Shown piece after piece: positions 38,567 to 53,500 of a stretch of DNA of 64,000 nt. Numbering within the stretch: position 1 is the stretch's first letter; the number at the start of each line of letters is the position of its first letter. Origin of the DNA: Strigops habroptila (taxonomy: Eukaryota; Chordata; Aves; Psittaciformes; Psittacidae); assembly GCF_004027225.2 (NCBI RefSeq), contig NC_044278.2, positions 57,467,743-57,531,742 of the forward strand, written 5' to 3'. The position numbers and the translations under genes are program-made. The notes under the pieces were generated by a model that was not told the DNA's origin, did no database searches, and was given only the letters and a program-made list of their open reading frames with translations.

Positions 38567-41500
38567 CTGAAGGAGAAAAGGAAGAAGAGGGCAAAAATTA
38601 CTGTTAAAGAACCTGTCCTTTTTACAGTAAGTTTTAGTCTTCACACTGGAAAACAAGACCACAGCAGTTCGCTGTGAACCGAATGGTATTTTGATTTGAT
38701 CTTGGTAAAGGCCTCTATAGTGTATTTATTGCTAAAAATGGAAACAAATCATGGAGGCCCACAGACAGCTGTGTTACCTCTAGCACTGCACTACTAATAG
38801 AAGCAAATCAAGGAAACTCTCAAGGAAAAGGAAACAGCTGTGTACTCTCAAAATCCCTTCTAGATCACTGTTACAGGCAAGCAGAGGGTACACTTACAGC
38901 TTTGGAAGAGCTATCGTCAGGGACAACACGTATCATCCAACTCTTGATCTCTTGCCCTATGCTCGTCACCAGGCTTTAGAGAGACATACTGCCATCGGTG
39001 CAAACCTCACATACAGGGACCAGGAATGAGACATGCTGCTTTCTGAGGAGCTGCTTAAAGAATTTAGTATGCAGCACTCAACAAAACAGTTAACTGAACT
39101 GTGCATTTTGCATTTTCTGAGGCCTAAAGACATCAATCCTATCATACAAAATTACAGTGAAGTTTTTACACTGCTGTGGTCTTTTGGGTGTTAATCCTGT
39201 GAAATAAGTATGTTCCAGCTATAAGACACGGAAAGCTGAGCTCCATAGTTAAGTATCAGTTAGTAAGCACATCATAAATGGAACCTGGGCTTCCTGACTC
39301 ATGGGAAGAGTAACAGGAGCACAATAACTAAGTAATAAAAATGGATTTAATAGGTTGGAGGTGAGACAGGATCTGGATACAGTAGGAGAACAAAATAAGA
39401 TAAAACAAAGGTATGATCTACACAGCGTCACGAAAAATGAATGAAAACAGGATGAAGGGATTATTCTGACAGAAACTATACCCTTTGTCTCGAAACAAAA
39501 GACTCTGTAGCAGTACTATTAAATGCTACTCTTAATTTTTCACAAATTACCTATTTTAACAGCCCAACTCTTCCTCCCACTCCTGTTTTTGAATAAAATT
39601 TAAACTTAAAATATCTACACTCACAAATGGAATTCTCATGGTCTTGTGGCCTCACACAGAAGCATCCAGTGCATACATTCTAACAAAAATTGTCTAAGTG
39701 TCACAAATACTAGCAATTGAGCTACCTTTTCATGTACTTTACAACCAGATCCAACTTCTCCAAATCTTTCTCTTCTATTAGATCAGTACAATACTTCACA
39801 ACCTGTAAAATGTCTTCTTCCATAGGATCTGTAATAAAAAAAAAAAAATAAAAAAAAGGAAAAAAAAGAAAAAAAAGATAACTTTTAAGTATACTTTCAT
39901 AGAATAATTGAAATACAATAGAGAGAAATTCTGCAGTGTTAGCACAGCAGGGGCCAACCTGACAGTTGCTGTATTCCCATACCTCCCCCCTGCATCACCA
40001 GTTGTGTACATAAAAGGGCTGCAAAGTCCTGAAGTATGTCTCACAGACCTCTTCCTTCTCCTCAGTAAGAACAAGTGACAGCCAATATTAACCAAAGGGA
40101 AAAGAAGTAAGGATTTAGAACGGAATGAAACTTGTAGAACAGTCATGTCCAGGGTATGAAGCTCAGATTTCCCAAGATCTTAGGGCATTGCTAATTGTTT
40201 GACACGATGTTAAAATTCAAATCCAAATTTAGGAATGGTGTTACACATTTGCACTTTATTCTAGAATTCTTTCCAGCAGTCATTTTGGAAAAAAAAAAAA
40301 CAAACCCCAAACCAATGAAAACCAGAACACCCAAAACCTGCATTGCTTTGCCTCTAAAACGACACCTCCATAAAAAAGAAATTCCCTTTCAGCAGCTTTC
40401 ATCCTAGTGGTTGGAACATGTTGGACAACATGAGGAAAACCTCCCACACAAGTAACATCAAGGCATAAGAGCCTAACAGATAGGTTGAAGCGAGAGCAGG
40501 TAAATTTTCATGATGCTAGGAAACGGGAGCTGGCAAAAATACAGAATAACAACTAAGTCACTCCAAGACTGCAAGACAGTAACACTTCAAGATTACTGTG
40601 AAAAATAACCACTGGAAGGAAGAGTGAAGGAAGAAAGTACACAAAGCCTACTAAAAAAATAGTTTTCCTTGTGATGCCTGTAAGATCACCACTAGTGTGA
40701 CACCCCCTACCTGAAATAGTTGTAATCCATTCTCTCAACAACGTCTTTACATCATTGAACTCAACAGCTCCAGCTAGGTTGGGTGCCTGTGGCCTAAGCG
40801 AACCAGGCTGCTGTTCAGTCTGCACAGCTGATGGGCCTGAAGAATCTGAAGTTGAGGGAACTGCTTCTGACTGTTACAAACATAAAAGTTGATAACGCTC
40901 AGCCTGACAAATATGTTAACACCGTATTTATACATAGATAAGCAACAAGTAAAAATTCCCGTAAAGAAAACAAGCTGCATTTGTGAGCACAAAGTCTAAA
41001 GAAAGACACATGACTTTACTGAAAGCTGTTAGTGTTAAAATTACCTGAGCAGCTGTTCCTTCTTGTTTCAAGAAACCATCTATTAACTTCTGTGGGCTTC
41101 CAGTTGCAGTCGGCATGTTTTTTGCAGGGCTACCAATGAGTCTGTTTTTCAAAGGACTCTGAATCTTTTTTACTGGACTGACTGGATTTTTTTTCCTGCC
41201 TTTTTTCTTATTTTTCATTGTTGCATGCTTCAGGTGTAGGAAAGGATTTTTCGACACTGAAAAACACAGGAATAGAATAGTCAGTGGTTGATACATTTAA
41301 AATTTAGTATTCTTCCATTGAAAGGAAGACTCTGTATCTTCCACAAAAATCTGTGGATCAGTTGGGAGAACATAACCTAGATAAAGCGACTTTCACACTC
41401 ACATGCCATTCCAGATACGGGCATTGTTCTTAAGTATTTGAAAAGCACTGCTGGACATTAGTGTACTCAGAGGATACTCAACTATTCATAGGCCTTTTAA

Positions 41501-44500
41501 TATCAACAATTTCAGTGCCTGAGTATGAACAGCTGGTGAAATCTGAAGCCTGCTGGACAAATTGCTTCGCCTCAGTCAGAGCACCGTGCCACCTAGATAC
41601 CCGCTAAGACTTCCCACCAGTGGTTATCAGCAAAACCAGCAGTGAACCTCCCCAAACTGCTTTTATCATAGTTTACCAAGGAAATTGCTATCACTCCATC
41701 ATACTAACATATCTGCATTAGTCCACTGATTATGAAATCAAGGTTTGATTATAACAACACAGTATTTACTGGCAATGAACCCAATGACATTTCCAACTTA
41801 TTTTATGGTGAAGCACGTTCACAGGGAATAAATCTTATTTCTTTCTACTGATTATAAAAAGGAGGCCTGTGTGATCAGACCAGTGTAAAACCACCTGACT
41901 ATCACACATATGGTGAGATGTATCATATCTCTAATTGCCTGAAAACCATACCAGTGCTATGGGTTTCAAGGAACCATGAGAATGTTATCTGAACATAATT
42001 TAACTAACTTAGGTACTGAAGATGCAATACTTAAATCACATGACATATCAAGTTGAGATTCCATTCTGCAAACATATGGACGTGGGTAAGTTTAGTGCCA
42101 CAGTCCCCATGAATAGAATTAATTACCCATTTAAGTAAAGCTAGGCATCTGTTTGCAAAATGAGACCACAGCTGGTTGTAACTGACAGTCTGTGAAAAAT
42201 AAATAAACAAATTTGATTGAACACAGCATCTTCACAGAAGCTTGTGTTATATTTTTCCAGTTTGTTATTTAGGGTTGCATAACTCTCTTTGAATAGTAAG
42301 CAACTCCTGTACAACTATATATACTCACCAAAAGTGTTAGCAGGTTGCTGCTCTGATTGCTTTTGCCTTTGATCATATGCATCTCTCAGCTCTGCTTGCA
42401 ACTCAGCAGGTAGCGCAGCAAAAACCTCAGGGTCCACCTGAACAGTAACAGAAGATTCATTCGATTATTTTACCAGTGAGCAACACTGCTTGCTTTCCTC
42501 TAGATCACTCACATAGGAAGGGCATATTTTATGCCAAGCAAAAATAAATGAGATATAACAGAAACACTGTAAAATACGTTATATGTTTTCTTCATGTACT
42601 TTAGCTTGTAAAAACCATAAAATGTTCCACTTGATACTACTCTACATTTATTATTTTTGAAAATTACTGTTTACGGGCCTATAATTCACTAACCATCTTT
42701 ATTCACCTGCTTTATTCACCACTATCTTTATTCACCTACTGATCTACAGTATAGCTACATTAACAGCACAATTAAGCCTAACTCAGAGAACACTACCTTC
42801 AGATTTCCAAACTGAAGCACTGTGACAATCAGACTTTTGTTCCTCCTATTCTTTTGATACTTCTATTTCCTGGAAGCTGCTAAACTCCTCAAACAGAACA
42901 TCATTGGAAATAGTCTCACTTCTCTAAGGACAGGAAAGGCAAGTCCAGCTACCTCGTATTTTGAACTAGCTCGAAAGGATTTAATTTCTTTCTTCCAGTT
43001 GTCCATCCCTTGTTTAACTGATAAAAACGCAGTCTCTTCCAACTGTCCTAGGGGCTTGAATTCTAGGTAGGAAATCATTTGTTGCTAATTGCCACACACA
43101 CAAAATATAATTTCATGTATTACTGGTTATCTTCCCTCACTGTGTGTCTGAAGTAGCAAATTCCTGACAGACTAGTCTTGTATTCTGAGTTTCCCAGTAT
43201 TACTGGACAGTGTTTTCAGCTTATACTCTGCAAAATCTCAATTAAAAAATGGCAAATCTATCATCTAAAGGATTAAATCTGCCCCATGCGGGAGTGCCCT
43301 TTATTTCAGCGGTAGAATACAGAGATGTGCACAAACAACAACAAAAAAAATGTATTCAAAATTACTTTTGCTATTCTAAGGGCACAATACAATTTCTACC
43401 ATTATCTGAGATACTCTATTTATTGTATGTCAGTATGCATAGATATTAGAAATTGTCTCCTATTTTCAAGACATATTTTATCTTTTTTTTGAACTAAAAT
43501 ACATATGATATGTCAGGAAGGTAGGCTGTGCTATTTGCACATACGCTGTCTAAATTATACAGATAATAAACATGAACATGCTCCCACAGGTAAAACTCAT
43601 CAATTTAGCACAGTATTTTTTCCACTTTTCAAACTCCACGTGCCAGCACAAATTTTCCACCACACAAAATGTGCAGTAATTAAAGGAGGAAATGGGAACA
43701 ACTCTGACCTCAATTCCTGCATACACTGTACAGAACAAAGGATTGTGGTGGAACACAGCCAATGAAGTCCAGAGGCTTAAGTTATTTTTTAAATATAAAT
43801 CTTATTTAATAAAACGATTTAAAAAAGGTTATTGTTCTCTAACGAAGCAGTGGAGAGTCTGGAATTTGGGAGGCCCTCAATTACCACTGGGTTTTGTGTA
43901 CATCACTTAGCAATTTATGCAGAAATAAAGCAGAACAGGGAACTGGCTGTGCTTTTGTTATTCCCCTATCATTGCCCTCTGAAAGTGTAATATGTAAAAA
44001 TTCAGTTGGAAGAGCCATTAGTCAAGTTCATATGAATTCTACACTAACTAATTGGAGTTTTGTGTAATTTACTGTACAGCCAGAGTGTGCTAACATTGCT
44101 TTCACATGGCTGTATCACATTCACATTACAGAGAATCTTGACTGTATAAATTCATGTATTACCTCAGCATACATCCATCAGTACTTTTGATGTGCTGTAT
44201 AAATTTCCTGAGAAGGACCCTATAGCATGTTATGACAACATAAAGATGAAGTGCAAATGTGCCACCAATAATTAATTCCACTACTACAAATGTCATTCAC
44301 TTCTAAGCATTTGTAATCTTTACTTCTTGCATCCTATGCTTTTACAGGATTCAGCTGCTACAGAGATATACAGCTCTTCTAGATGTTAAGGTTTCTTCAG
44401 CAGCTGATGGAAATTAATGCAACTTATCTGAATGCTTTCTATGGGAGAACCTTACCCAAGAAAGGACATTTTCCACATGTTTTCTAATGAATAAATCACT

Positions 44501-47500
44501 ATCACCCAATTAATTTGGCACCTGGCATAAAAACACAGTTCAGTCAAAAGGAATGAAGGGTTGAAAACCAAACCTAATTAAGCTATAAAAAGATGGGAGG
44601 GTATCATTTACATTTGCTGAGTTGATATTGCCAAAGCACTCAATTTGGAGTGGCTTGCAATGTTTCTATACCTGAAACCTATTACTGCTTAGTTGACTGC
44701 ATCATTTGAAAGAAAGTAATCTCAAATGTTTGTGTGCACTCATACAATATACACTCCCACAAGGATCTTAACAATTAGAAAAGCCTATCAAACTATATTT
44801 AGACCAAGACAGTATTTTGGAATTAAGTTCATGTTTGATTTCATCACTGAAAAAAATCCTCATGTATTAATGAACTGGTTTTAGCATTTTTTTTTTCCCT
44901 GCCAAACATAAGGAAGCTATTCAACCACATTATCCTAGGTATTAAACTTAGACCAAACTCATAAAATGAAAATTGTAAATCTTAGCTCTCTTTTTGCCAA
45001 TCAAGCTGAATGGTTTTCAAGAGAAAATCCGGAGTACAAGCATAAGGCATTCTGAAATAGACAGTATGGATATCCCTGACAAATAAATAGGAAGTAGTTG
45101 ATTCTTCTTGAACTGCATCTTCAAACAGAAAGGCTGCTCTCGTAAGCCAACATTTTTGGATCAAGTAACAGTCAGAAAGTGCATTAGGAGATAAAGACAG
45201 GAAAACCAGTGCATGAGTATGTAGATTAGGTATTTTTAAGACAATTTCAAGGAGTAATGCTATAATAAAACCACAACAATCAATTCTCAACTACCTAATT
45301 GATAGATACAGCAGAAACATTAACGAAATGTTAATTTTTATGGAAAGCCTTGCGCAGTTAAAATTCACCCTGAAAAGGAGTGCTGAGTGGTAAAACAAGT
45401 GTGGAGCATAATTTAACACACAAGTCCAAGATAAACTCTTGCCTACAAATTAACGTAACTATGTATTTTAAAACCGGAGTATGGAGAGTTCATATGCTAT
45501 TTGCACAACATCTCCATAGAGGAAACCCAACTTAGCAGTTCAGGAATAAAAACTGCAACAACTGGTTTTGAGCCAGAGAACTTGAATCAAGGCGAAAAAA
45601 TGTTAGTAGCAGAACAGACTACACATCTTCTAAATAACAATTGCGCATTAACTACTGTTCACTGAAAACGGGTCAGGAATTTCTAATTTTCTCTGGATTC
45701 TTTGTCAGCTAAGCAGCATTATGCCTTAGAAACAGCAACAAATATCTCTAGATTTGATTAAGTGGTATCACTTTGTTTGGGAACAATGGAACAATAGCAC
45801 AGCAAATAGAAAATAGAAAAATCAAAATACTGCTCTATTTTAAACAATGCATATGCAAGATATTATATCTCTGAGTAACCCAATCTTTGATTTTTAAATT
45901 ATTTTTTACCCTACATGTGTTCAGCACTATCTTGGATTGAAGGGTGGAATATCATTAGAAGTATCATTACTGCTATGTGCTCCTGCTTCAGGCCCCTATT
46001 TTGAGAAACAACTTTGCACTTTCTCCTGGACATGCCGTATACAAGCACATTTAAAAATTATGGAGATATGCACAATCTTTAGCCATGCCTGCCCTTCTCA
46101 CAGGAATGTGTTATAAACAACCACATCCACAGAAGCTAGCAGAGGTTGGCTTTACACCATCAAAACATCCACTTAAACAGAGCGAGTCTCCTGTGACCAG
46201 CTAAGCAGATTTTAGGACTGCTTCAGACGTATGGTGCAGTGTAACTCAGCTGCAATGCAGAAAAAAAAAAGACTGCTCTGCAATCCAGTGTGTGAACAAA
46301 GTGTAAATTAGGAGGTTTTACATTAGGCAACAGCAAAAACATAGGCATACTGATGACTATAAATCTTCAATAAATGCTATCATACTATGTTTGTGATGCA
46401 CCAAGTATCATTTGAAAGCAGACTTCTTAAAGGTATTAAAGGACCATAAATCATTTTGGCAAGTCACAGATTCTAGTTAATGCTGTCTCAAGAAAAATCT
46501 ATTAACTATCCCTGTAGGTGGAAACTTGATGTTAATTGATACAATGCAAACATCCTACCTGTGAGAAAGCTGGCAAGGCTATTACATTAATTCCCATATT
46601 GGTATTTGGTTCTTGGAGCTCTGGAATTTGTAAAAGCACTGTTCCAACTGGTTGTGACAGAAGTGCTGTGTTACATCCATTTATGGGCTCTTTTCTGCTG
46701 TCTCCATAACTCTCTCCTTGCTGAATGGTGTATATTTGCTCTACTTGTTCTCGGAGATCAGGTGGCAGGGCTTCTAGCACAGACTTATCTAGCTACAAAT
46801 ATATAAAAGCTTTTAGATTTTTCTGAGGAATATATAACAGAGTTAATTTTAGTCAAAAATTAACTCTACAGTTCTTGAATTTTAGGGAAAAAAAAAAATC
46901 ATTTTAATCTGTGTATGCAAACATACTTAGTAACCTGACAGTTAGTTACACTCTGCAGCAGCAAGATGTAAAAATAAGGTTTAAGACTAAGAAGTAGTTC
47001 AGTAAATATGAATGCTCAGTTGTATCTTTCCACAGTGCTCAGTGTTCTCATCACAAATATGTAAGGTTACCTCAACAACTACCTTGTGACAAGGAAACCC
47101 AAATTCTGAGTTCACATTACTCAGGCAACATGTTGTTATGGATACTAAAGCAGTGTCTGATATAAAGCAGTAAGCAATTAATTTTTTTTTTTTATTGAGT
47201 TGTAGGATACACGTTACTAATTTACTTTAATGGTATTCTGTATGTTTGCATACTGTCAGACTCTTGTCATAGATTGTGATAATGAAATAAGCTTTAGATT
47301 CAAATTTTTGCCTGCTGTAATTGCTACTTACCATCAATTATCGACTTGAAACAACTGAAACGACCCCTCAGTGCCTAAAAGTTGCTGTAAACAATGACAG
47401 CTCCACAAGTGACAGAATGAATATAACTGACAGGTAAATCTACAGCATCAGTTTTCTCACAAGTAAAACTTGAGTAAAACTATGTGGATAAATGCCAGTG

Positions 47501-50500
47501 TTTGCCTGTAAGTTCTGCTAAATAAGACTCCACAGCAGTGATAGAAAACTTTATCTTTGACCTTTAAGAAGAAAATTTGGAGTTTATGACCAGATTCTGG
47601 ATTTACAGAGAACAACTACAAATACCTGTGAAAAGCTACATGGGTTTTACAATAACTGAGGGGTTTTAATGATAGCTGCCTGTATTATTAATCTCTTTAG
47701 CTATTCTTCTACATTCTGCTTGTGTTCTCTCATTTAAAATTTGCTACATAACTACTTCTATGACCATTTTCTGGAAATCCTGAGTGTAAAGTATCTTCCT
47801 GTTGCTTTCCCAGCACACACCACACAAACAGCAGTATGAGACTAACTTTTACCATTCCTTGCCTGTACTGAATTACATACTATATTTCACATCATAATAC
47901 GGTTATAAAGCCGAAAGAAAGATGAGCATATTGTGCCATAAGCCACCAAAGCTTTAGGAATTCTACTCCACAACTAGCGCATTTTTCACTTGTTCATCCA
48001 TATTCCTCCTACAGCAGAATCTGAGTGTACAGAGGAGCTTCACATTATCCACTCAAGTTGCTTTTAGATCCTCAATTAGCTTAGGTACTGCATTATAGAA
48101 AAAAGTTTTCTGGCAAAAGCATAATTTGCTTCTAAAAATGTGTAAATATTTAGAAAAGCTGTTAACAGAACATAAACAAACACTTCTGCAGATTTAAATT
48201 ACAGATTTTTACAGAAAAGCACGTAAATCTGCTTGTACCTAAAATACCTACAAAATTCAGTGCAGCTTGCTCATAGCAGACACATCTAACAGATGTCTGA
48301 TTGAATAATGTGGGGTGGAAATAAGGAGGCTCTTTTTTGGTTACAATACACAAAAAAAACCCCAACCAAGCCCCACAGAAATATTTAACTTAAATAAAGA
48401 TTGTCCTCCTATCATCTAAAAGGTGATATCCTGTACAAATGTTAAGTGTGCATCTTAGCTTCAAGCTTATTTGAAGAACATTAGAAAAAACATAGGAAGA
48501 CGAATAATTAGATCTATCATACACGTCTGACATTCTTTCAGGCAGAAACTTAGAGCACAGCCATTGTAGAAGCATATAAGGTAGTGTAAGACTAGTTGCT
48601 GTTCAGTTCCTCTCACTGACTAATGCTTGGAGATGGATTTATAGTGTAATTTACAGAGTAGTATAGAATACATGACTAAGAATTTATGTAGAGAAGACTT
48701 ACTGATTATCATTTATTGGCATCTGTGGCAAAGAATATTGCTGCCATAAAGACAGACAGAAAACATTAAAAAATTCAGTCTTCATGAAAATGACACAAAG
48801 TACTTATCAAAATTCTTCTTGAGCCACTCATCAGTGATTAAGCTAATCAGAAATAATTTTAAAGAGCTAACATAAGAAAAGGGAATTTACAAATCTGCAT
48901 CCTATCATAATCATAGAAACACTGAACATTAACTATAGCATGCGTCTAACTTGTGTGACAAAAGTTTTCCCAAATTTTATTCCGTGTTTTTTGTAATTAG
49001 GCTTTGGGACTTGGTTGTGAAAGGTGGAACGTAATGGTTTTTAGTGTTTCAGCCCTGGCATCTTTTCCATTCCTGTTCCATTGCAATCCTTTGGCAAGTG
49101 ATCAAAAGGCAAAAAGATACTGGAAAATTAAATCTCTTTCCTTTGAATAAATACAATCTTTTATGAGTTAGCCTATAAATGACTGCTTTTAAAAAATCAT
49201 TTTATGAAGGCAAGATAGTTTTGCATCAGTAACATTTTCTTACTGTGCAACTGTACTCTACTAGAGCTCTTTTTATTTAAAAAAAATGCAGTGTAACCTT
49301 TTTTTGTTCTACCCAACACAGACAAACAATTCCAAGTTATTACAATATATTGCGGATGCTTTATATTCTCATATTTTACCTGGGAAGCAGATGGAACCTC
49401 AATACTCAGATTAAGCCTGGATTTTACACTGATAGGAGAATGTACACCATTCCATTTGACAGCAGACTCCGTGTTGTTAACATTAGGATTGAGACCAGAT
49501 GGAAGATGAGTACCACGAGATGGAAGAAAAGTGCAAGTTCTTGAATCAGAAGATATTTCAAGGTCCATAGCAGCCACAAATACTGTACATATGAGAACAA
49601 AATACAGAATGATCATATAATAATTAAAAATACTCTGAAGATTCAAGATACAATGAAGTTAATTTCCAGTTTTATTTGCTGAACAGTTTATACAATATTT
49701 AGCATAATTATAACACTTTCCATTTGAAAGTGCCCTTTGTTACTATTAACTTTTAAAAACATCGGAATAATCCTGTACAAAGTTATATTTGTAGCATTTT
49801 CATTTGTAGCAGCTAAACCTGCTCTCTAAGAGTTTATGTTAAATAAATACATAAATAAATAAAATTATGGTAAGTAACACTAGTATATTACTGAATAAGT
49901 ATTCCAAAACGTAATCTATGTTGGAGCCCTTCAGAACTGATCATTATCACACATGCAAACTACAAAGCTTACTGACCTTCCTTATGTTCTTCTTCTGAGC
50001 ACTTTTTTGCTTTCTGAACATGAAAAAGATCAATAACTGAATGTGATCCACCAGGTAAATGTCCAGATTGTACTGCTGAGTGAGCTGAAGCGGTTTTACT
50101 GATGGGAACTAACTGCTGTACTTGAATTCCAACCTAAATCCAAAACACAAATACATTCATTTTATAAAGTTTAAAAAATAAAATAAAATAAAATCTGCAA
50201 TTCTTTCCTAATAAAATTGCCTTCTCTGAAATCAGCTGCCTGTTGTGGGTGGGGGAGAGAAATAAGAATACGTTGAAATACACATAAATAGCTACTAAAA
50301 CCATCCCAAACAAACCCCAGGATTATCCACCACAATCCAGCAACTAAGAAATGACAAAGGTAATACCATCTTCTCTGATATAGAAGATTGCTGTCAACAG
50401 GATCATGAAGCAATGTGTTTATTATGGAAGTTCTTAGACACCACCAAATACAGAAGTACTGACCGGGAAGTGATTAGTACTAAATCTGGCTACCAGTACC

Positions 50501-53500
50501 AGAAAGGAATGGTTTTACTGAGGAGAATCTGTAGTAAAGCCATCACTTCAGTCTGCAAATGAGAAAGATGATGTTGTTTCACTTCCAGCCATGGTTCTTG
50601 CAAAATCCCAATGGATGAAACTACGTTGGTGAAAGCAGTCTTTACCAGATGAGGTGTCCTCATTTTGAAAGACATCCTCACTTTTCATTAACTTTTAAAT
50701 ACCAAATCAACGGGGGTTCAAAAACTGTATCCAAGAATGCATTGGTACATTGTGCAAGTTTACTGCTAACCTTCCATAATTATTAAAGACAAGCCCAACA
50801 CTTTAAAAAAACTGTATATAGAGCTCAAAAAGCATGAAGGGGTTAGGTATCTATTTCCACCACGGCATCTTCTATAACTACACAGCAAGGATTTTGTTTT
50901 GTTATCAGTTTCTTAGTTGCTATTAATGAGATATAAAATAATTGTAAGACAGCAAAGCAGACAGACAAGAAACTAGAAAAAGACAGGGAGAGGATAACAA
51001 GTATGTCCTGAACTCCAAGAAGAAACCCAAGCCACAGAGCTGACTTTGCAAGGCAACATTGTGAATCAAAACCCTAGTTGTACATTAGATGACCAATAAA
51101 TAAATACAGGTTTGTTTTAGAAAGCCTCTGTGCTCCCCTGTAACAAATGGCTGTTGCCAGAATAGTCTTATCATGGGTTCATACTGCTGTGACAAAACCA
51201 CTGAGATGAGCAAGAGTGTTCTAAAATAAAACATGCTTCAGAAGAGCCAGCAATTCACCTTCAAACAAAGGCCAAACCAAGGGGTTGGTAACTCTTCTGG
51301 CTCTAGGACTTGCAGTCTAGAGAAAAAACTCCTCTGATCTGTATCTTTGACATTACAAGCAAGTTTTGTATTAGTTACTTAACTAATAACTGAAAAGTTT
51401 ACAGCAAATTCTAGGACAAAATAAAGTTTACACATGCTAATAATAGAACTGTAGAAGTTACAGTCTGAGTTTGTTAGCTCAGGCTGATTTAAGTTGTGGA
51501 TTAACCCATTTATGGCTTTGTAACTGTATTTTTCAACGGTTAACCATACAAAACATAGCATGATTGCTTAGCCTGATTTACATAAGCTTTGTATTATCTA
51601 CACTTTTGCTTAAGTTTGGTTATTGTCTACCCTGGGGAACTGAAAATTTATGAAAAGACAACAAAGGCGGCTGATAAAGAGAATAAATTTCAGTTTTCCC
51701 ATTAACTCACCCCTCGCATATCTGATATGTTCAGTTTCATTGTGTGAAACATGTTTAGAGTTTCTTTCCCAATTACTTTTGCGCTGTCTGTTGCATGGTC
51801 TAGAGTCACAGTCCTACAAAGAATAAAAAAGTATGGTTAAAAAAACCTATTTCATGAATCCTAAAGACAACAACAATTCTGTATTTATTCAAGAGAGGAC
51901 TTCAAAGAAAGACAGATCATAATTTCCAGGCATACTGAACTGAAACTGAACACTTTTTTTCTTTTGTTCTGTGGTTTCTTTTTAAAGGTAATTAGAACTA
52001 AGCATGTTCTACAGAAAAAAAGCAGATTACTTAAGAATTGAATATTCTCAGTGTGTGGTCCATGCATTAAATTGTCAAATACAGTATGTATTTATATACA
52101 TGCTACCTATCGAAGCCAGACAAAAATGTTTCACTTCATAGTACTCATAGAAATGTACTCATGCACTATTCTTCGCTCAAACTTGGTTCATAAGGAGTTT
52201 GCTCAGCATTATTTCAGTTGTCAATTGTCAAAGGTCTAAAGGAAGAGTTTCAAAAGGAACTCTGAGGGAGATGCAGATATAGGCATATGCACATGGATTA
52301 CAAATAACAAAGAACTTGGATTAATGGTAAGCAACTTTAAACAACATTCCAAATACACATCTTACACTGCGGACAATGTTCTGCAACAACTCTCAGAAAA
52401 TAACCTAGTTGTGAGTTTTACAAATTGCCACCTGAGAGCTTAAGATGGCAGCAGTAGTGCTTAGTAGTTCTGGATTCTCTAATGGCCTAACATTTAAGAC
52501 ATGTAAGGACAGAATTTCTCATGGCTAGATAAGGACAGAATTTCTCATGGCTAATCAAATGTGAGTGATGTAAAGTTGTCTCACTGAGGTAACTAATGCA
52601 GTGTTAATTCTGATGGAGTGGGTTCTTTGGACAAAAGGAAGTTTCACCTTGGTATTTTGACAGGGTGCCATACTGACAACTTACTAAACACTTTAATGGT
52701 ATCTCCTTAAATTTTACTTTACCTTTTGATTTGTCAGAAACCACCATGAACAGCCAAATGATCTCCAGAAAGGTCTGGATCTGCTAGTATGAAAAGGAAA
52801 AACCTTCCTGCTGTGAATGATATGAAGACCTCCCTGAGCCTTACACGTTAACATTTGTAAGAAAAAGGAGATCAGTATCACCATTAACATGCAACTGTGC
52901 AAAATACTAGGGAGAAATGCAGCATGGGTCTAAAGGTATACACCATTTCAGAAGAATATTTTACAAAGGCTTATGCTGTACTATCAGGACTTGATATCAA
53001 CGATGCAGTAAAAATACCATTAACATGTCAAAATTTGAATTTGATTTTAAGCGTGTTTGTGAGTCTGAATACTTTGTAGGACTATTGTTATCATTCTAGG
53101 AAATCTTGACCTGTAGGATGACAAACCATAGCTACTCATTTGTCTGGGATGTGAGGGGGCAAGAAATGAGCTGTGACTATAGCTACAGAGAAAAACTGAA
53201 GAGAAACTAGCCACTTTTAGTTCCAGCAAACAATCTCAAACTGTTGGAACTAGGCTGTACGTACGGAAAGCACACTTAATGGAACACCACCCCGAGATTC
53301 TAATCCGTTTGCCTCATTGCAACTTCCAGAGTTTACCCTACTGCTGCTAAAAAGCCTTTCAGTGGTCTGAACAGAAATGCTCTAACACAGACAGGAATAC
53401 AGCACATACATCATTAAATAGCATAACTTGGATTGACTGGCATTGCCAAGCTCATTAGTAAAGCCAGAAGCAGAAACAGACATTGCGAAATGAAATCCTG

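Noticed and set aside
40928..41296. 122-codon minus-strand frame
   Set aside because: This is the REV1 basic linker exon plus intronic extension on both sides, not a separate gene.
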